NCBI RefSeq assembly: GCF_009650995.1
Contig: NZ_WHVV01000006.1
Span: 124,001 to 188,000 of the forward strand
Direction: 5' to 3'
Length of the DNA stretch: 64,000 nucleotides
Source of the DNA: Sporosarcina cascadiensis
GTDB lineage: Bacteria > Bacillota > Bacilli > Bacillales_A > Planococcaceae
A model generated the notes under the pieces. It searched no databases, was not told the DNA's origin, and saw only the letters and a program-made list of their open reading frames with translations. Every line of letters begins with the position of its first letter. Positions within the stretch are counted from its first letter, which is position 1. This document shows positions 52,616 through 61,929 of this stretch, one piece after another. The translations under genes and the position numbers were made by a program.

Positions 52616-53224
52616 ATGTCCATTTATCGTAAAGTATTGCAGGAAGATTTTTTCTGTCTTCATCCTATGCTTCAGAAAAGATATGATTGTAAGGATAGTG
52701 CTGCCTTCAGAGCAACCGGGAAAATGAAACGTATTAAAGGCGGACCTAAATGGCTCTATCCACTTTTTAAATTAGGTGTGAGATGGAAGTTGGTTTTTCC
52801 GGAAAGCGGACAAGATATACCATTTACAATCATTAATTCTGCTTTTGTCAATTCAAAAGGAGAACAGCAGATCCACTGGGAACGCAAGTTTAATTTTCCA
52901 GAGAATACACGTTATTTCAACGCTTTAATGAGTTTGGATGAGCAGCGAATGGTAGTCAAGGATTATTTAGGTGAACCTCCGCTGCTTTACTCAGATTTGA
53001 AATTTTCCGTATTAGATAGTGGCTCTCTGAAAATCAATTCATTGGATCAGCGTCTTGTTCTCGGAAAATTTGAAATCCCTTTGCCGCTATTACTTCAGGG
53101 CTTAGCTGTCATCAATGAAAGCTATGATGAAGAGTATGCTGTCTATCGAATAAGTGTTGAGGTGAAAAATCAGCTCATTGGAACAGTGTTTTCTTACGAA
53201 GGGGTGTTTACTGCAGATGCGTAA
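52616..53224 (+). CDS. DUF4166 protein (YndH-like)
   Basis: A 202-aa soluble protein of the DUF4166 family. It has FFCLHPMLQKRYD (about 12-24), FTIINSAFVNSKG near 70 and HWERKFNFP near 86. It lies 6 bp after the YndG-like gene and overlaps the YndJ-like gene by 8 nt, so the three are coupled. The function is unknown. Confidence 0.78.
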   Translation: MSIYRKVLQEDFFCLHPMLQKRYDCKDSAAFRATGKMKRIKGGPKWLYPLFKLGVRWKLVFPESGQDIPFTIINSAFVNSKGEQQIHWERKFNFPENTRYFNALMSLDEQRMVVKDYLGEPPLLYSDLKFSVLDSGSLKINSLDQRLVLGKFEIPLPLLLQGLAVINESYDEEYAVYRISVEVKNQLIGTVFSYEGVFTADA

Positions 53225-54773
53225 TTTTGTCTTGCTGCATGTCTCACTGTTTGTTATTACTGTTCTCTTCAGCATGGTGCTTTGGCCGTATTTGTTGTTG
53301 ACTGCTGCGCAGCTTTTGTATATCCCTATACTTTTAAAGTTGGTTTGTAAAGAGCAGGGCTGGTTTTGGAAAGTGTATCCTTATTTTGCGATTCCCGCTT
53401 ATGTATCGGTGATGGTTGAACAAATTGCTTCGCCCGATTGGGGATGGCTGCTAGCAGCAATCTATCTTCTGTTCACTGTGTTTGTCGCAGGTTATGGTTT
53501 ATATAGATTTTTACATAGAGGGTTTACCAATGTGGAGGAGTTTTCAATTGATATGGGGCTCATCTATCTGGCGATGGGAGGCAGCTGGTATTTTGCTTTC
53601 ATTGCCGGTATCGATCTCGGATTCAGCCCGCTTCTTACATGGCTGACGGCCATACATTTTCATTATTCGGCGTTTATTCTGCCGATTTTCGTCGGATTGA
53701 TCGGCCGTCTGTATTCTTCTCGTCACTATAGAAGTGCGGCTGTGTTGCTGCTTGTTGCTCCAATGGCGGTGGCGGTCGGGATCACATTTTCTAGGTGGAT
53801 TGAAGTCATTTCTGTATTGTTTTATTTTTACGGGCTGGGTGTGATGATTTGGATTACGTGGCGTCTGTTTTTTTTACAGCCATTACAAAAGTGGTTTGTG
53901 AGAATTTCTCTTACTGCACTTGCGGTGACCATTTCGTTTTCCATGCTTTACGTACTGAGTAATGGATTTGGACTATTTTCTACGACGATTGATTTTATGC
54001 TGCGTTTTCATGGGATACTGAACTGCATTGTCTTCGCATTAGTAGGCCTCATCGGCTGGATGCTCGCTGTCCCGCCATCTCGGTTTCAGCCTCCGACGTT
54101 TCCGGTCAGCAAGATACGGGGCAGGCAGTCAGCAGATCAAATCGGGGAGATCGGAGAAATTCGAGGGCTATCGGATGATTTGCGTACATATGGTGTGATA
54201 CCTTCTGCGAACATTATTGATTTCTATGAAAATACAGTGAATTATCGTTTGAAAGCAACAGTTCACTGGCATACCTGGTTCAAACCGTTTGCCTATTGTT
54301 ATTCATTTATCAGCAGGAGGACGCAGCAAATCAATCTGCCATTTCATAATAGGGAGATAGAGATGACAGGTGATATATTTACGGTGCATGAAGGATTGGA
54401 CGGCAGGGAACATGTCCGGATCTGGGAAAGGAAAATAGGGAAGGAAACAGTTTTTACAGCCCTTTATTCTCAGCATCATTCCAATGAAAAGTGGTATATG
54501 AATATTGCTCTGCCTTTGCCGTTTACGACGATGACAGGTGTGCTGGAACTGCATGACGCAAAAGGTGCGCTGCAGCTTACAAGCCAACGGACAGATGGTG
54601 ATTCGGATGCAGGTGTTTATTTATCCATCGGTAAAGACGGGCTGTTTAAGCTGCCGTTGCAGGAGAACTTTTTAATTACAGAGAACGGGGAAGAAGGTTT
54701 ACAGGCAGAGCATACGATGTGGATTTTTTCTCTGCCGTTTTTGACTATTAACTATCGGATAGAGAAATATTGA
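53217..54773 (+). CDS. YndJ-like membrane protein
   Basis: A 518-aa protein with eight to ten membrane helices in the first 300 residues and a soluble C-terminal region (about 320-518). That region contains IGEIGEIRGLSDDLRTYG and TVNYRLKATVHWHTWFKP (given in part: RLKATVHWHTWFKP). Plan and neighbours match B. subtilis YndJ. ATG 53217 overlaps the previous gene and has GAAGGGG upstream. The function is unknown. The three-gene unit ends at a terminator. Confidence 0.75.
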   Translation: MRNFVLLHVSLFVITVLFSMVLWPYLLLTAAQLLYIPILLKLVCKEQGWFWKVYPYFAIPAYVSVMVEQIASPDWGWLLAAIYLLFTVFVAGYGLYRFLHRGFTNVEEFSIDMGLIYLAMGGSWYFAFIAGIDLGFSPLLTWLTAIHFHYSAFILPIFVGLIGRLYSSRHYRSAAVLLLVAPMAVAVGITFSRWIEVISVLFYFYGLGVMIWITWRLFFLQPLQKWFVRISLTALAVTISFSMLYVLSNGFGLFSTTIDFMLRFHGILNCIVFALVGLIGWMLAVPPSRFQPPTFPVSKIRGRQSADQIGEIGEIRGLSDDLRTYGVIPSANIIDFYENTVNYRLKATVHWHTWFKPFAYCYSFISRRTQQINLPFHNREIEMTGDIFTVHEGLDGREHVRIWERKIGKETVFTALYSQHHSNEKWYMNIALPLPFTTMTGVLELHDAKGALQLTSQRTDGDSDAGVYLSIGKDGLFKLPLQENFLITENGEEGLQAEHTMWIFSLPFLTINYRIEKY

Positions 54774-54780
54774 TATAAGA

Positions 54781-54827
54781 AAAAGTGGCTGTTCGGCAAT
54801 TGATGTAAAGAGCAGCCGCTTTTTTAT
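54781..54827 (+). terminator. yndGHJ-like operon terminator
   Basis: Stem AGTGGCTGTTC (54783-54793) with GAGCAGCCGCT (54810-54820, one mismatch), followed by six Ts. Confidence 0.85.
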
Positions 54828-54841
54828 ATTCTCTTTTCCCC

Positions 54842-54900
54842 TTGCTAATGAAAAGAGTAAGAGTTATTATAGTATTCAGAACATACCAACTGGTTAGTAT
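54842..54900 (+). promoter_or_regulatory. Promoter and palindromic operator of the acyl-CoA operon
   Basis: TTGCTA (54842-54847), a 17-nt spacer and TATTAT (54865-54870). The near-perfect 18-bp palindrome ATACCAACTGGTTAGTAT (54883-54900) lies just past the expected transcription start. Its form is like operators of TetR-family repressors of fatty-acid genes. No regulator gene is adjacent. Confidence 0.65.
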
Positions 54901-54922
54901 AGAGAGCAGGAGGAGAAATTAT

Positions 54923-55804
54923 ATGAAAACAAACGATGTAAAACGTATTACAGTAGTCGGTGCAGGACAGATGGGACACCAAATTGCAATGCTTTGTGCG
55001 TTAGGAGGATATCAAACCACATTGCAGGATATCAATCAAGAGGCATTGCAGAAAGCAGAAAGTAATTTAGAACGTCTGATGAGTGATTGGGTGAAAAAAG
55101 GAAAACTTGAGGAGTCAGCGAAAGAGAAAGCATTTTCGTTGCTGACTTATACGCAACAATTAGAAGAAGCAGCAAAAGATGCTGATCTTGTAATAGAGGC
55201 GATTGTCGAGGTGCTTGAAGTAAAACAGGAGTTGTTCAAGAAACTGGATAGAATTACTCCTTCCCACACGATTTTGGCTACCAACAGCTCGACGATTATG
55301 AACTCATTGATTGCAAGTGTGACAGAACGCCCAGAGAACGTATGCAATATGCATTTCTTTTTTCCGCCGCTTGTAATGGACAGTGTGGAAGTCGTGATGA
55401 GTGAAGAAACTTCTGAAGAGACAGCCGAGACGGTAATGGAAGTTTGTCGGAAGATCAACCGGACAGCCATCCTGCTGAGAAAAGAAATTCCCGGTTTTGT
55501 GGCAAATCGTATACTCGGGGCCATTCATCGCGAAGCAACATTCTTGTATGAAGAAGGAATTGCAAGTTTCGAGGATATTGATTTGATCGTGAAAAAATCA
55601 CTTGGCCATAAGCTTGGGCCATTCGAATTGATCGATTTGTCCGGCGCAGATGTCGTCTATGCAGCCATGACTCATCAATATGAGGAAAGTGGGGATGAGA
55701 GAGAACGGCCGCCTGCCTGTATAAAAGAGAAAGTTGATAAAGGGGAACTTGGCAGGAAAACCGGTGTTGGATTTTATGACTGTCGGCAGGAAGCGGTGAA
55801 ATGA
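54923..55804 (+). CDS. 3-hydroxyacyl-CoA dehydrogenase (single-domain, HBD-like)
   Basis: A 293-aa NAD(P)-dependent dehydrogenase. The Rossmann motif is VVGAGQMGHQIA (about 11-22) and the cofactor Asp is in LQDIN near 37. The catalytic His is in NMHFFFPP near 146, where most relatives have HFFNP. IPGFVANRIL near 189 and the C-terminal GELGRKTGVGFYD are typical. It could act on 3-hydroxybutyryl- or longer acyl-CoA. GGAGGAG precedes ATG 54923. It is the first gene of an operon with an acyl-CoA ligase and a carboxyltransferase. Confidence 0.88.
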   Translation: MKTNDVKRITVVGAGQMGHQIAMLCALGGYQTTLQDINQEALQKAESNLERLMSDWVKKGKLEESAKEKAFSLLTYTQQLEEAAKDADLVIEAIVEVLEVKQELFKKLDRITPSHTILATNSSTIMNSLIASVTERPENVCNMHFFFPPLVMDSVEVVMSEETSEETAETVMEVCRKINRTAILLRKEIPGFVANRILGAIHREATFLYEEGIASFEDIDLIVKKSLGHKLGPFELIDLSGADVVYAAMTHQYEESGDERERPPACIKEKVDKGELGRKTGVGFYDCRQEAVK

Positions 55805-55875
55805 CGCGATCATCAAGTGGAATAGAAACTGAAGAATTTTACATTGACTAGTTAATGAATAAAGGGGAGAATTCT

Positions 55876-57543
55876 ATGCAGAAAACAGTGCGACCTTATT
55901 GGCCATCCACGGTACCCGAAAAATTAACCTATCGTCTTGGAGAGATTCCACTCCATGAATATGTGAAGCACAACGCGCAGGAGCAGTCAGAAAAAACAGC
56001 CTTTCAGTTTTACGGCAATGCGATCAGCTGGAAAGAGCTCGATGATCAAATAGACCGACTGGCTCAGTTCTTTGTTACTCAAAATTTCGTTAAGGGAGAA
56101 CGCATTGCGCTGTTTATGCAAAATTGCCCACAATATCTTATCGGCCATTACGCGATTCAGCGAATGGGTGGTATCGTAGTCCCTTTAAATCCGATGTATC
56201 GGGAAGCAGAGCTGGTTTATTTGATTCAGGAGGCAGATATTACAGGGATGATTGCTGGACAGGAAATTTACAGCCGCATTGAAAAGATAGTGGATGAGGT
56301 GCCGGGTCTGCGTTGTAAAATTACGACGAACTATATCGATTATGTTCCTGCGCAGCCTGACCTGCCATTTCCGCAAGAATACAATCTGCCGAAAGAACGC
56401 GCTGATGGAACGTTTGATTTTATTTCCATCATTCAGGAGAATGAACCGCTTGCGAGTTATCCGGCGACGAATCTTTGGGAAGATGTGGCTCTGCTGGTCT
56501 TCACATCCGGTACGACGGGCAGGCCAAAAGGTGCCATGCTTACTCATGGAAATGCTTTATACAAAACTGCCGCCGCTGTTGCAGGTAATGAAATGATGCA
56601 AGAGGAGATATTGCTGTCGATTGCGCCGCTCAGTCATATCGCTGGTATGCTGATGGGAGTAAATATTCCTGTTTACCATGCATGCGAGACGATATTAATG
56701 ACAAGATTTGATCCAGCAGCAACCGTCTTGGCGATTGAAAAATATAGAGTAACCACTTGGTACAGCATTGCGATCATGAACGGGGCCATCATGCAACTGC
56801 CAGGTGTAGAAAAACGGGATTTTTCCTCCTTGAAGAAAAATCTGTCGACCAGTTTTGGTCTGCAAGTGACAAAAGAGCTGGCGGATAAGTGGAAAGTCGT
56901 GACAAATGGCTGTCCAATGTACGAAGCCGCTTATGGATTGAGTGAAACCCATACTGGAGATACATTTATGCCGCAGGAGAACTTCAAGTATGGTAGCTGC
57001 GGAATCGCAGTCAATGAAACGGAAATTAAAATTATCGACCAGGCTACTGGAGAAGAGATGCCTGCAGGAAAAGAAGGTGAAGTGATCATAAGGGGACCTG
57101 GTGTTTTTACAGGTTATCTCAACAGGCCGGAAGCAACGGAAGAAACATTGCGAGAAGGATGGCTGCACACGGGTGACTTCGGGAAATTGGATGAAGAAGG
57201 ATATTTATATTATTTGGGGCGCATTAAAGAGCTCATCAAGTGTTCTGGCTACAGCGTTTTCCCTGATGATGTGGAAGCTTTGCTCAGCAATCATTCTGCA
57301 GTCTCGCAGTCAGTTGCAATAGGTGTACCGGACACAAAAAGAGGAGAAAATGTGAAAGCATTCATTATATTGAAACAGGAATTTAAAGGTAAAATCGAAC
57401 CCCAAGAAATAATTGACTGGGCTAAAGAAAATATGGCTGCCTATAAATATCCACGAGAAGTGGAATTTATCGAGGAACTGCCAACCACAAGCTCAGGAAA
57501 AATCTTACGAAGGCTGCTGAAAGAGGAAGGTGATCGGCAATGA
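55876..57543 (+). CDS. AMP-forming acyl-CoA synthetase
   Basis: A 555-aa ligase of the ANL superfamily that activates a carboxylic acid to its CoA thioester. The P-loop-like motif is VFTSGTTGRPKGAMLTHGN (about 211-229). Further marks are AAYGLSETHT (about 353-362) and GWLHTGDFGKLDEEGYLYYLGR (given as GWLHTGDFGKLDEEGYLY). The LIKCSGY hinge lies near 459, and the catalytic Lys is in SSGKILRR near 542. It is probably a medium- or long-chain fatty acid ligase; the substrate is uncertain. ATG 55876 has AAAGGGGAG upstream. Its stop overlaps the carboxyltransferase start. Confidence 0.9.
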   Translation: MQKTVRPYWPSTVPEKLTYRLGEIPLHEYVKHNAQEQSEKTAFQFYGNAISWKELDDQIDRLAQFFVTQNFVKGERIALFMQNCPQYLIGHYAIQRMGGIVVPLNPMYREAELVYLIQEADITGMIAGQEIYSRIEKIVDEVPGLRCKITTNYIDYVPAQPDLPFPQEYNLPKERADGTFDFISIIQENEPLASYPATNLWEDVALLVFTSGTTGRPKGAMLTHGNALYKTAAAVAGNEMMQEEILLSIAPLSHIAGMLMGVNIPVYHACETILMTRFDPAATVLAIEKYRVTTWYSIAIMNGAIMQLPGVEKRDFSSLKKNLSTSFGLQVTKELADKWKVVTNGCPMYEAAYGLSETHTGDTFMPQENFKYGSCGIAVNETEIKIIDQATGEEMPAGKEGEVIIRGPGVFTGYLNRPEATEETLREGWLHTGDFGKLDEEGYLYYLGRIKELIKCSGYSVFPDDVEALLSNHSAVSQSVAIGVPDTKRGENVKAFIILKQEFKGKIEPQEIIDWAKENMAAYKYPREVEFIEELPTTSSGKILRRLLKEEGDRQ

Positions 57544-59105
57544 CGCAAAAACCAGTTGAAAACGAAGTGCGTCAGTCTGTTGAAGATCTGAAACGAAGAA
57601 AACAACAGGCTTTGAACAGCGGAGGGGTAGATAAGCTGGAAATGCAGCGGCAGGCAGGACGCTATACTGCAAGAGAGCGTGTCGATCTGCTTGTTGACGA
57701 AGGCACATTCATGGAATTAGGCATGCTGAATCATTCCGATCAAATGGGGTCTGAAGGTAAAAGTGCAGGCGACGGGTTGATCGGCGGCTTAGGGAAAATT
57801 AATGGCCGGCATGCGGTGATTCAAGCCGGGGATCAAACGGTTTTCGCAGGGACGGAAGGGACGGTTCATCTCCGAAAGTCTAAAGCGTTGATGGAGTATG
57901 CGATTAAGCGCGGTCTGCCTATGTTCAATTTGAATGAAGGCGGCGGACTGAGGATGCCGGACGGGATGGGCTCAGACGGAATCAGCACCAAGCTATTTCC
58001 TCAAGAACTTCTTACGCTTGGCCGTGAAGTCCCGATGATAACAGGAATCTTAGGAGATAGTTTTGGAGGCCCTACATGGATTGCGGTATCATCCGATTTT
58101 GTGACGCAAGTAAAAGGAACGTGTCTAGCGGTTGCAGGTCCGCGTATGTTGGAAATTGCCAATGGGCAGACCGTTTCTAAGGAAGAACTTGGCGGAACGG
58201 AAGTACATACCCGCCAAACTGGTCAAACAGATGCGGCAGCTGAGTCCGCGGATGAATGCATCGAGCAGATGAAGAGATTTTTCGGGTATATGCCTTCAAA
58301 CAGTTCCGAACTGCCACCGCTTAAAGAAACAGAAGACAGTCCAGAACGTATGGCAGATCGTGTGCTGTCCATTCTTCCGCAGCTGTCGAACCGGGTCTAT
58401 GACATGAAGCAAATCATTCAGGATCTAGTGGATGATGGAGAATATATGGAATATAAGGCAGGCTATGGGCAGGCGCTGATTACCGTTCTGGCGCATATGA
58501 ATGGTCGAGCTGTTGGCATCATAGCCAATCAGCCGAATAAATTTGCCGGGGCTGCAGGTCCCGATGAATGCGAGAAGGCAACCGATTTCATTTGCCTCTG
58601 TGATTCTTTCCATATTCCTCTCATATTCCTGCATGATACGCCCGGATTCCGAATCAGTACACAAGCTGAAAAAGAAAAAATTCCAACGAAGATCATGGTG
58701 TGGAATCAAGCGCTGGCACAATCAACTGTGCCTAAAATTTCTGTTATCATACGAAAGAGTATCGGGGCAGCCTACGGTAATATGTGCGGTCCGACGATGG
58801 GTGCGGATTTTGTGGTGGCGTGGCCGACAGCAGAGATTAACTTCACGGGTCCGGAAGTCGGAATCAATGTGGTCTATGGCAGACAGTTGGAAAAAGCAGA
58901 TGATCCGAAAGAAGAGAGAAAAAAGCTGCTGGAGAATTGGGCATTTGACAGTTCGCCTTATAAAGCAGCGGCGAGTCATTATCTCGATGATGTTATTGAT
59001 CCGAAGGACACTCGAAAATTCATCTGTCAGTCATTGGACTTTGCCTGTGCGAAAAACGGCGGCAGGAGCGAGCGGCGTTTAGCGAATTGGCCAACTGGTT
59101 TTTAA
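57540..59105 (+). CDS. Acyl-CoA carboxylase carboxyltransferase subunit
   Basis: A 521-aa carboxyltransferase of the propionyl-/methylcrotonyl-CoA carboxylase beta type. The N-terminal domain has ARERVDLLVDEGTFMELG (about 44-61) and NEGGGLRMPDG near 133. The C-terminal domain has ANQPNKFAGAAGPDECEKA (about 321-339), FLHDTPGFRIS near 361, and GAAYGNMCGP near 408, the carboxybiotin loop. No biotin carboxylase or biotin carrier gene is present here, so it must use a subunit encoded elsewhere, or do decarboxylation. It overlaps the ligase gene by ATGA. Confidence 0.9.
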   Translation: MTQKPVENEVRQSVEDLKRRKQQALNSGGVDKLEMQRQAGRYTARERVDLLVDEGTFMELGMLNHSDQMGSEGKSAGDGLIGGLGKINGRHAVIQAGDQTVFAGTEGTVHLRKSKALMEYAIKRGLPMFNLNEGGGLRMPDGMGSDGISTKLFPQELLTLGREVPMITGILGDSFGGPTWIAVSSDFVTQVKGTCLAVAGPRMLEIANGQTVSKEELGGTEVHTRQTGQTDAAAESADECIEQMKRFFGYMPSNSSELPPLKETEDSPERMADRVLSILPQLSNRVYDMKQIIQDLVDDGEYMEYKAGYGQALITVLAHMNGRAVGIIANQPNKFAGAAGPDECEKATDFICLCDSFHIPLIFLHDTPGFRISTQAEKEKIPTKIMVWNQALAQSTVPKISVIIRKSIGAAYGNMCGPTMGADFVVAWPTAEINFTGPEVGINVVYGRQLEKADDPKEERKKLLENWAFDSSPYKAAASHYLDDVIDPKDTRKFICQSLDFACAKNGGRSERRLANWPTGF

Positions 59106-59233
59106 AGCGAAAATAAAAATGGTGTGTATGCAAGTAATGGGTTCGGTTGATAGAGAGAAAATCATCAGTAGCAAGTCAAATAACAATTGATTAAACATAT
59201 GTTTTATCCAAGATTTACGGTAGAAAAAGCAAG

Positions 59234-59271
59234 AAACAACGCACAGATTATTACGTCTGTACGTTGTTTTA
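59234..59271 (+). terminator. Terminator of the acyl-CoA operon
   Basis: A 14-bp stem with one mismatch (59234-59247 with 59256-59269) followed by Ts. Confidence 0.75.
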
Positions 59272-59340
59272 CATACCATGTTTCCTATTATAAATTAGCT
59301 TCGTACCCGAATCTGGTATATTGTATAAAACTCGTTGATT

Positions 59341-59455
59341 TGCGCTCCAGACGGCACGCGTTCCGATAGGCGTGCGGTGAACAACAGCCCTCGCTTCGCT
59401 CGCTGGGTGTTTCACTTGTTCCGCTGATCCTCCCGGAATCGGCCGTCTTCCGCTC
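59341..59455 (+). repeat. Stand-alone copy of the GC-rich core module
   Basis: It aligns with the core of copy A over its whole length: GCGCTCCAGACGGC, TGCGGTGAACAAC, TCGCTTCGCTCGCTGG, then TTTCAC and GCTGATCCTCCCGGAATCGG. AGACGGC near the start and GCCGTCT near the end are inverted. None of the element ends (GGCTCTTCACC) are present. The stretch 59272-59540 holds no gene. Confidence 0.6.
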
Positions 59456-59540
59456 CAAACAACTATGCGTCTACTCTAAACTTATTCATTAACTGCGCCC
59501 TTTTGTTGAAAGGTATCACAATGTTGTGTTGAACTCCACG

Positions 59541-60038
59541 TTATTCTTTTCCACTAAACTCTAAAATATTTAAACCCTCGGATGCTTCTGGTACTTCAAA
59601 AAAGTTAGTGACATGGGTAAACACTGCTTCCGTATCAAAATTTGCTCTTTCGGGTTGTTCATTACGCCTTTGTGCAATTTGACGTAAGCATTGCTCGTTA
59701 GTTAGATTAAGGAAAATTAGTTGATGGCTTGCATTGACATCTGACACCATATCCAAAAACCACTTTCGCTGCTTTTGAGTGTTAGCTGGAATATCCATCA
59801 CTACGTCTGTACCAACGCTTAATATATTTTGTACATGCTTTCTCACCAGCGGCTTAATCTGCGCTGAAAATTTCAGATAGTCATCAAATGATTCGATTTG
59901 ATTAGGATAAAGAGATGAAAGCCATTCGTCCTCAGATAATAGTACCGCATGTTTATCTATTGCCATTTGTTTTGATTTAGTTGATTTTCCTGCGCCCATT
60001 TTTCCACAGAAGAAGTATAGCGTCCCCAGTTGTTTCAT
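59541..60038 (-). CDS. P-loop kinase-like ATPase (AAA_33 / zeta-toxin fold)
   Basis: A 165-aa protein. The Walker A motif is FFCGKMGAGKSTKSKQ (about 9-24) and a Walker-B-like strand TDVVMDIP lies near 78. A lid-like IAQRRNEQPERANFD stretch (about 121-135) is typical of small-molecule kinases such as chloramphenicol phosphotransferase or zeta-type proteins. No antitoxin-like gene is adjacent. ATG 60038 has GGAGGTG 9 nt upstream. The substrate is unknown. The 311-bp stretch after it (60039-60349) shows no gene. Confidence 0.75.
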   Translation of the reverse strand: MKQLGTLYFFCGKMGAGKSTKSKQMAIDKHAVLLSEDEWLSSLYPNQIESFDDYLKFSAQIKPLVRKHVQNILSVGTDVVMDIPANTQKQRKWFLDMVSDVNASHQLIFLNLTNEQCLRQIAQRRNEQPERANFDTEAVFTHVTNFFEVPEASEGLNILEFSGKE

Positions 60039-60349
60039 ATTTTTTACACCTCCAAGTTTTATTAGTGGATGTTGCTCTACCTTGTAAAACATGTTATTCA
60101 ACAATCTGCCTTCATTTGGTTGAACAAGCCGTCCTCTTATCGCCTATTTTGCATAAAGCGCCTTTTCTCTTTCAATATTCTTTTCAAGGTAAATATTTCA
60201 GCTACCAATTAACAAGCGTTTCCACAACATAATTAGCAAGGGTCATAAATTTATGTGCGAATTGCTTCCCCATGGGCTATACTTTTAACGTTTTCTCCCC
60301 ATGTGCTGAAACCATTAGTATACATGGAGCATATAGTAACTTTTTTTAC

Positions 60350-60991
60350 CTACTCCGATTCAGAAACAACTGCAAACCTTTCATTATGATGTTTGGGATA
60401 TTCCACTTCATCCATCAGAGCAACTGCAAAGTCGGCGTAGCTTGTGTAGGATTCCCCCGTCGAATTGGTCAGCACAACGTCGGTGCCTGTTTCATATTTC
60501 CCAGTTCGTTCTCCTTCTGCATCAAATAAACCGGAAGGGCTGATATATACCCAATTTACATCATCTGTATTCTCCAAGTCCTCTAAGTTTTTCTGCATCT
60601 GCAGAGCCGTATCCATGAACTGCTGCGGGAAGCCCGCTGTTTCATGAATGCGTTCATCGCGTTTTTCGTCAGAGAACAGACTGCCGCCGCTGCCCACGAC
60701 AACTAGCCGCGTATTCGGCAAGCCACTTAATTCACGAATTAAGACCTCACCCGATGTCGTATGTAAATATTCCTCGCCAAATTTGGCATTAAAAGCATTG
60801 ACCAGGACATCGAAACTGTCCAAGTCATCTGTTTTCAAATCAAAGATATCTTTTTGGATGATCGTTACGTTGTCATTTTGCAATTTCTCCGGGTTTCTCA
60901 CAATGGCCGTTACTTCATGACCGCGTTCCAGCGCTTCGTTCATGATGAGACTTCCCGCTTTTCCGTTTGCTCCAATAATTCCTATTTTCAT
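60350..60991 (-). CDS. NAD(P)-binding atypical SDR (YwnB/YhfK-like)
   Basis: A 213-aa protein with the NAD(P)-binding start MKIGIIGANGKAGSLIMNEA (1-20; GANGKAG loop). VVGSGGSLF near 98 and WVYISPSGLF near 145 follow, as in NmrA/atypical SDR proteins. There is no YxxxK catalytic pair in the usual place. The start at 60991 or at the neighbouring ATG 60994 is supported by AAGGAGG. Redox sensing or quinone/flavin reduction are possible roles; none can be assigned. Confidence 0.8.
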   Translation of the reverse strand: MKIGIIGANGKAGSLIMNEALERGHEVTAIVRNPEKLQNDNVTIIQKDIFDLKTDDLDSFDVLVNAFNAKFGEEYLHTTSGEVLIRELSGLPNTRLVVVGSGGSLFSDEKRDERIHETAGFPQQFMDTALQMQKNLEDLENTDDVNWVYISPSGLFDAEGERTGKYETGTDVVLTNSTGESYTSYADFAVALMDEVEYPKHHNERFAVVSESE

Positions 60992-61189
60992 CATCGATTC
61001 CTCCTTGGATGATCTTGTCATGTATTCCGCAACTGAGGACAGGGGTTTTTGTTTTCAAGAACAGGTTGGTATCTATTAGGATAAAGTGTGAGAGAGGAGA
61101 AGTCTAATATAATGGAAGTGAATAAGCGATATGCTGGAAAAGGTCTCTGAGTATCTGTCTACATGAGGAGAAGAGATCAACAAGAATTT

Positions 61190-61217
61190 TTAAGCGGCGG
61201 AAAAATATTCCGCCACT
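61190..61217 (+). terminator. Hairpin with T run on the plus strand
   Basis: GGCGGAA and TTCCGCC pair, followed by six Ts. I see no credible plus-strand gene in 61022-61190, only short frames, so it may end a small RNA or a lost gene, or act on the cupin transcript from the other side. Confidence 0.45.
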
Positions 61218-61220
61218 TTT

Positions 61221-61778
61221 TTACGTCTTCCGATTTGCCGGGGGGCCGATTATAGTGGAAGGCTGTATATTTTCCGTTGCGTCTTTCCATAACTCTTCAT
61301 TCAGTCCGTAACTGTAGGCGAAGACATCAGCCGGCGTGGCGGTTAAAATATCAGAACCTAATACGACTTCAGGTATATCTGCATTAAAAATGCCTTGCAG
61401 ATGGGTGTCTTCAGCGTGGGCGATTTGGTAATGCCACCATCCTTGCGGGATATTTACTGCCTGCCCGGATGTAATTCGATAGTGCTGAAACTTTTTTGTC
61501 TGCAAATTCATCATAGAAATCGTAGCGGAACCAGATACGCAATAGGTCAGTTCTGAAGCATTCGGATGGTAATGAGGTTCGATGATGCGGTCTTTGCTGA
61601 GGAAGATGTCCAGCATAGATGTATTTTGTAGCGTATTTATTTGTTGTGTGCTCAGAATATTGATGAAATTTTGGTCGTCTTTCTTGAAAAATGGACTTTT
61701 ATTTACATCCGCCGCATATTGGGCGTCTGTTCCGTGTTGTTGATTGGAAGATATCAGTTTACTCAACCCTTCTTTCAT
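61221..61778 (-). CDS. Cupin-domain protein (oxalate-decarboxylase-like half)
   Basis: A 185-aa single-cupin protein. The metal motif 1 is PHYHPNASELTYCVSG (about 69-84), with two His and the Glu. Motif 2 is VNIPQGWWHYQIA (about 107-119), with its His. This is the pattern of one half of a bicupin oxalate decarboxylase, so Mn or Fe binding is likely. The reaction is not assignable. The ribosome site is weak. Confidence 0.75.
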   Translation of the reverse strand: MKEGLSKLISSNQQHGTDAQYAADVNKSPFFKKDDQNFINILSTQQINTLQNTSMLDIFLSKDRIIEPHYHPNASELTYCVSGSATISMMNLQTKKFQHYRITSGQAVNIPQGWWHYQIAHAEDTHLQGIFNADIPEVVLGSDILTATPADVFAYSYGLNEELWKDATENIQPSTIIGPPANRKT

Positions 61779-61929
61779 ATAATTGATTATTACCTTTATA
61801 GTTTATGTCATGGTCCTCTCATACGTTACGTGTACTATTACCTGATCTGACGAAGTGTGATGGATGGAATAGAGGGTAAATCAGTAATGAATAGAAATTT
61901 TTCAAATGCGTGAATGGAGGAGAGAGAAG

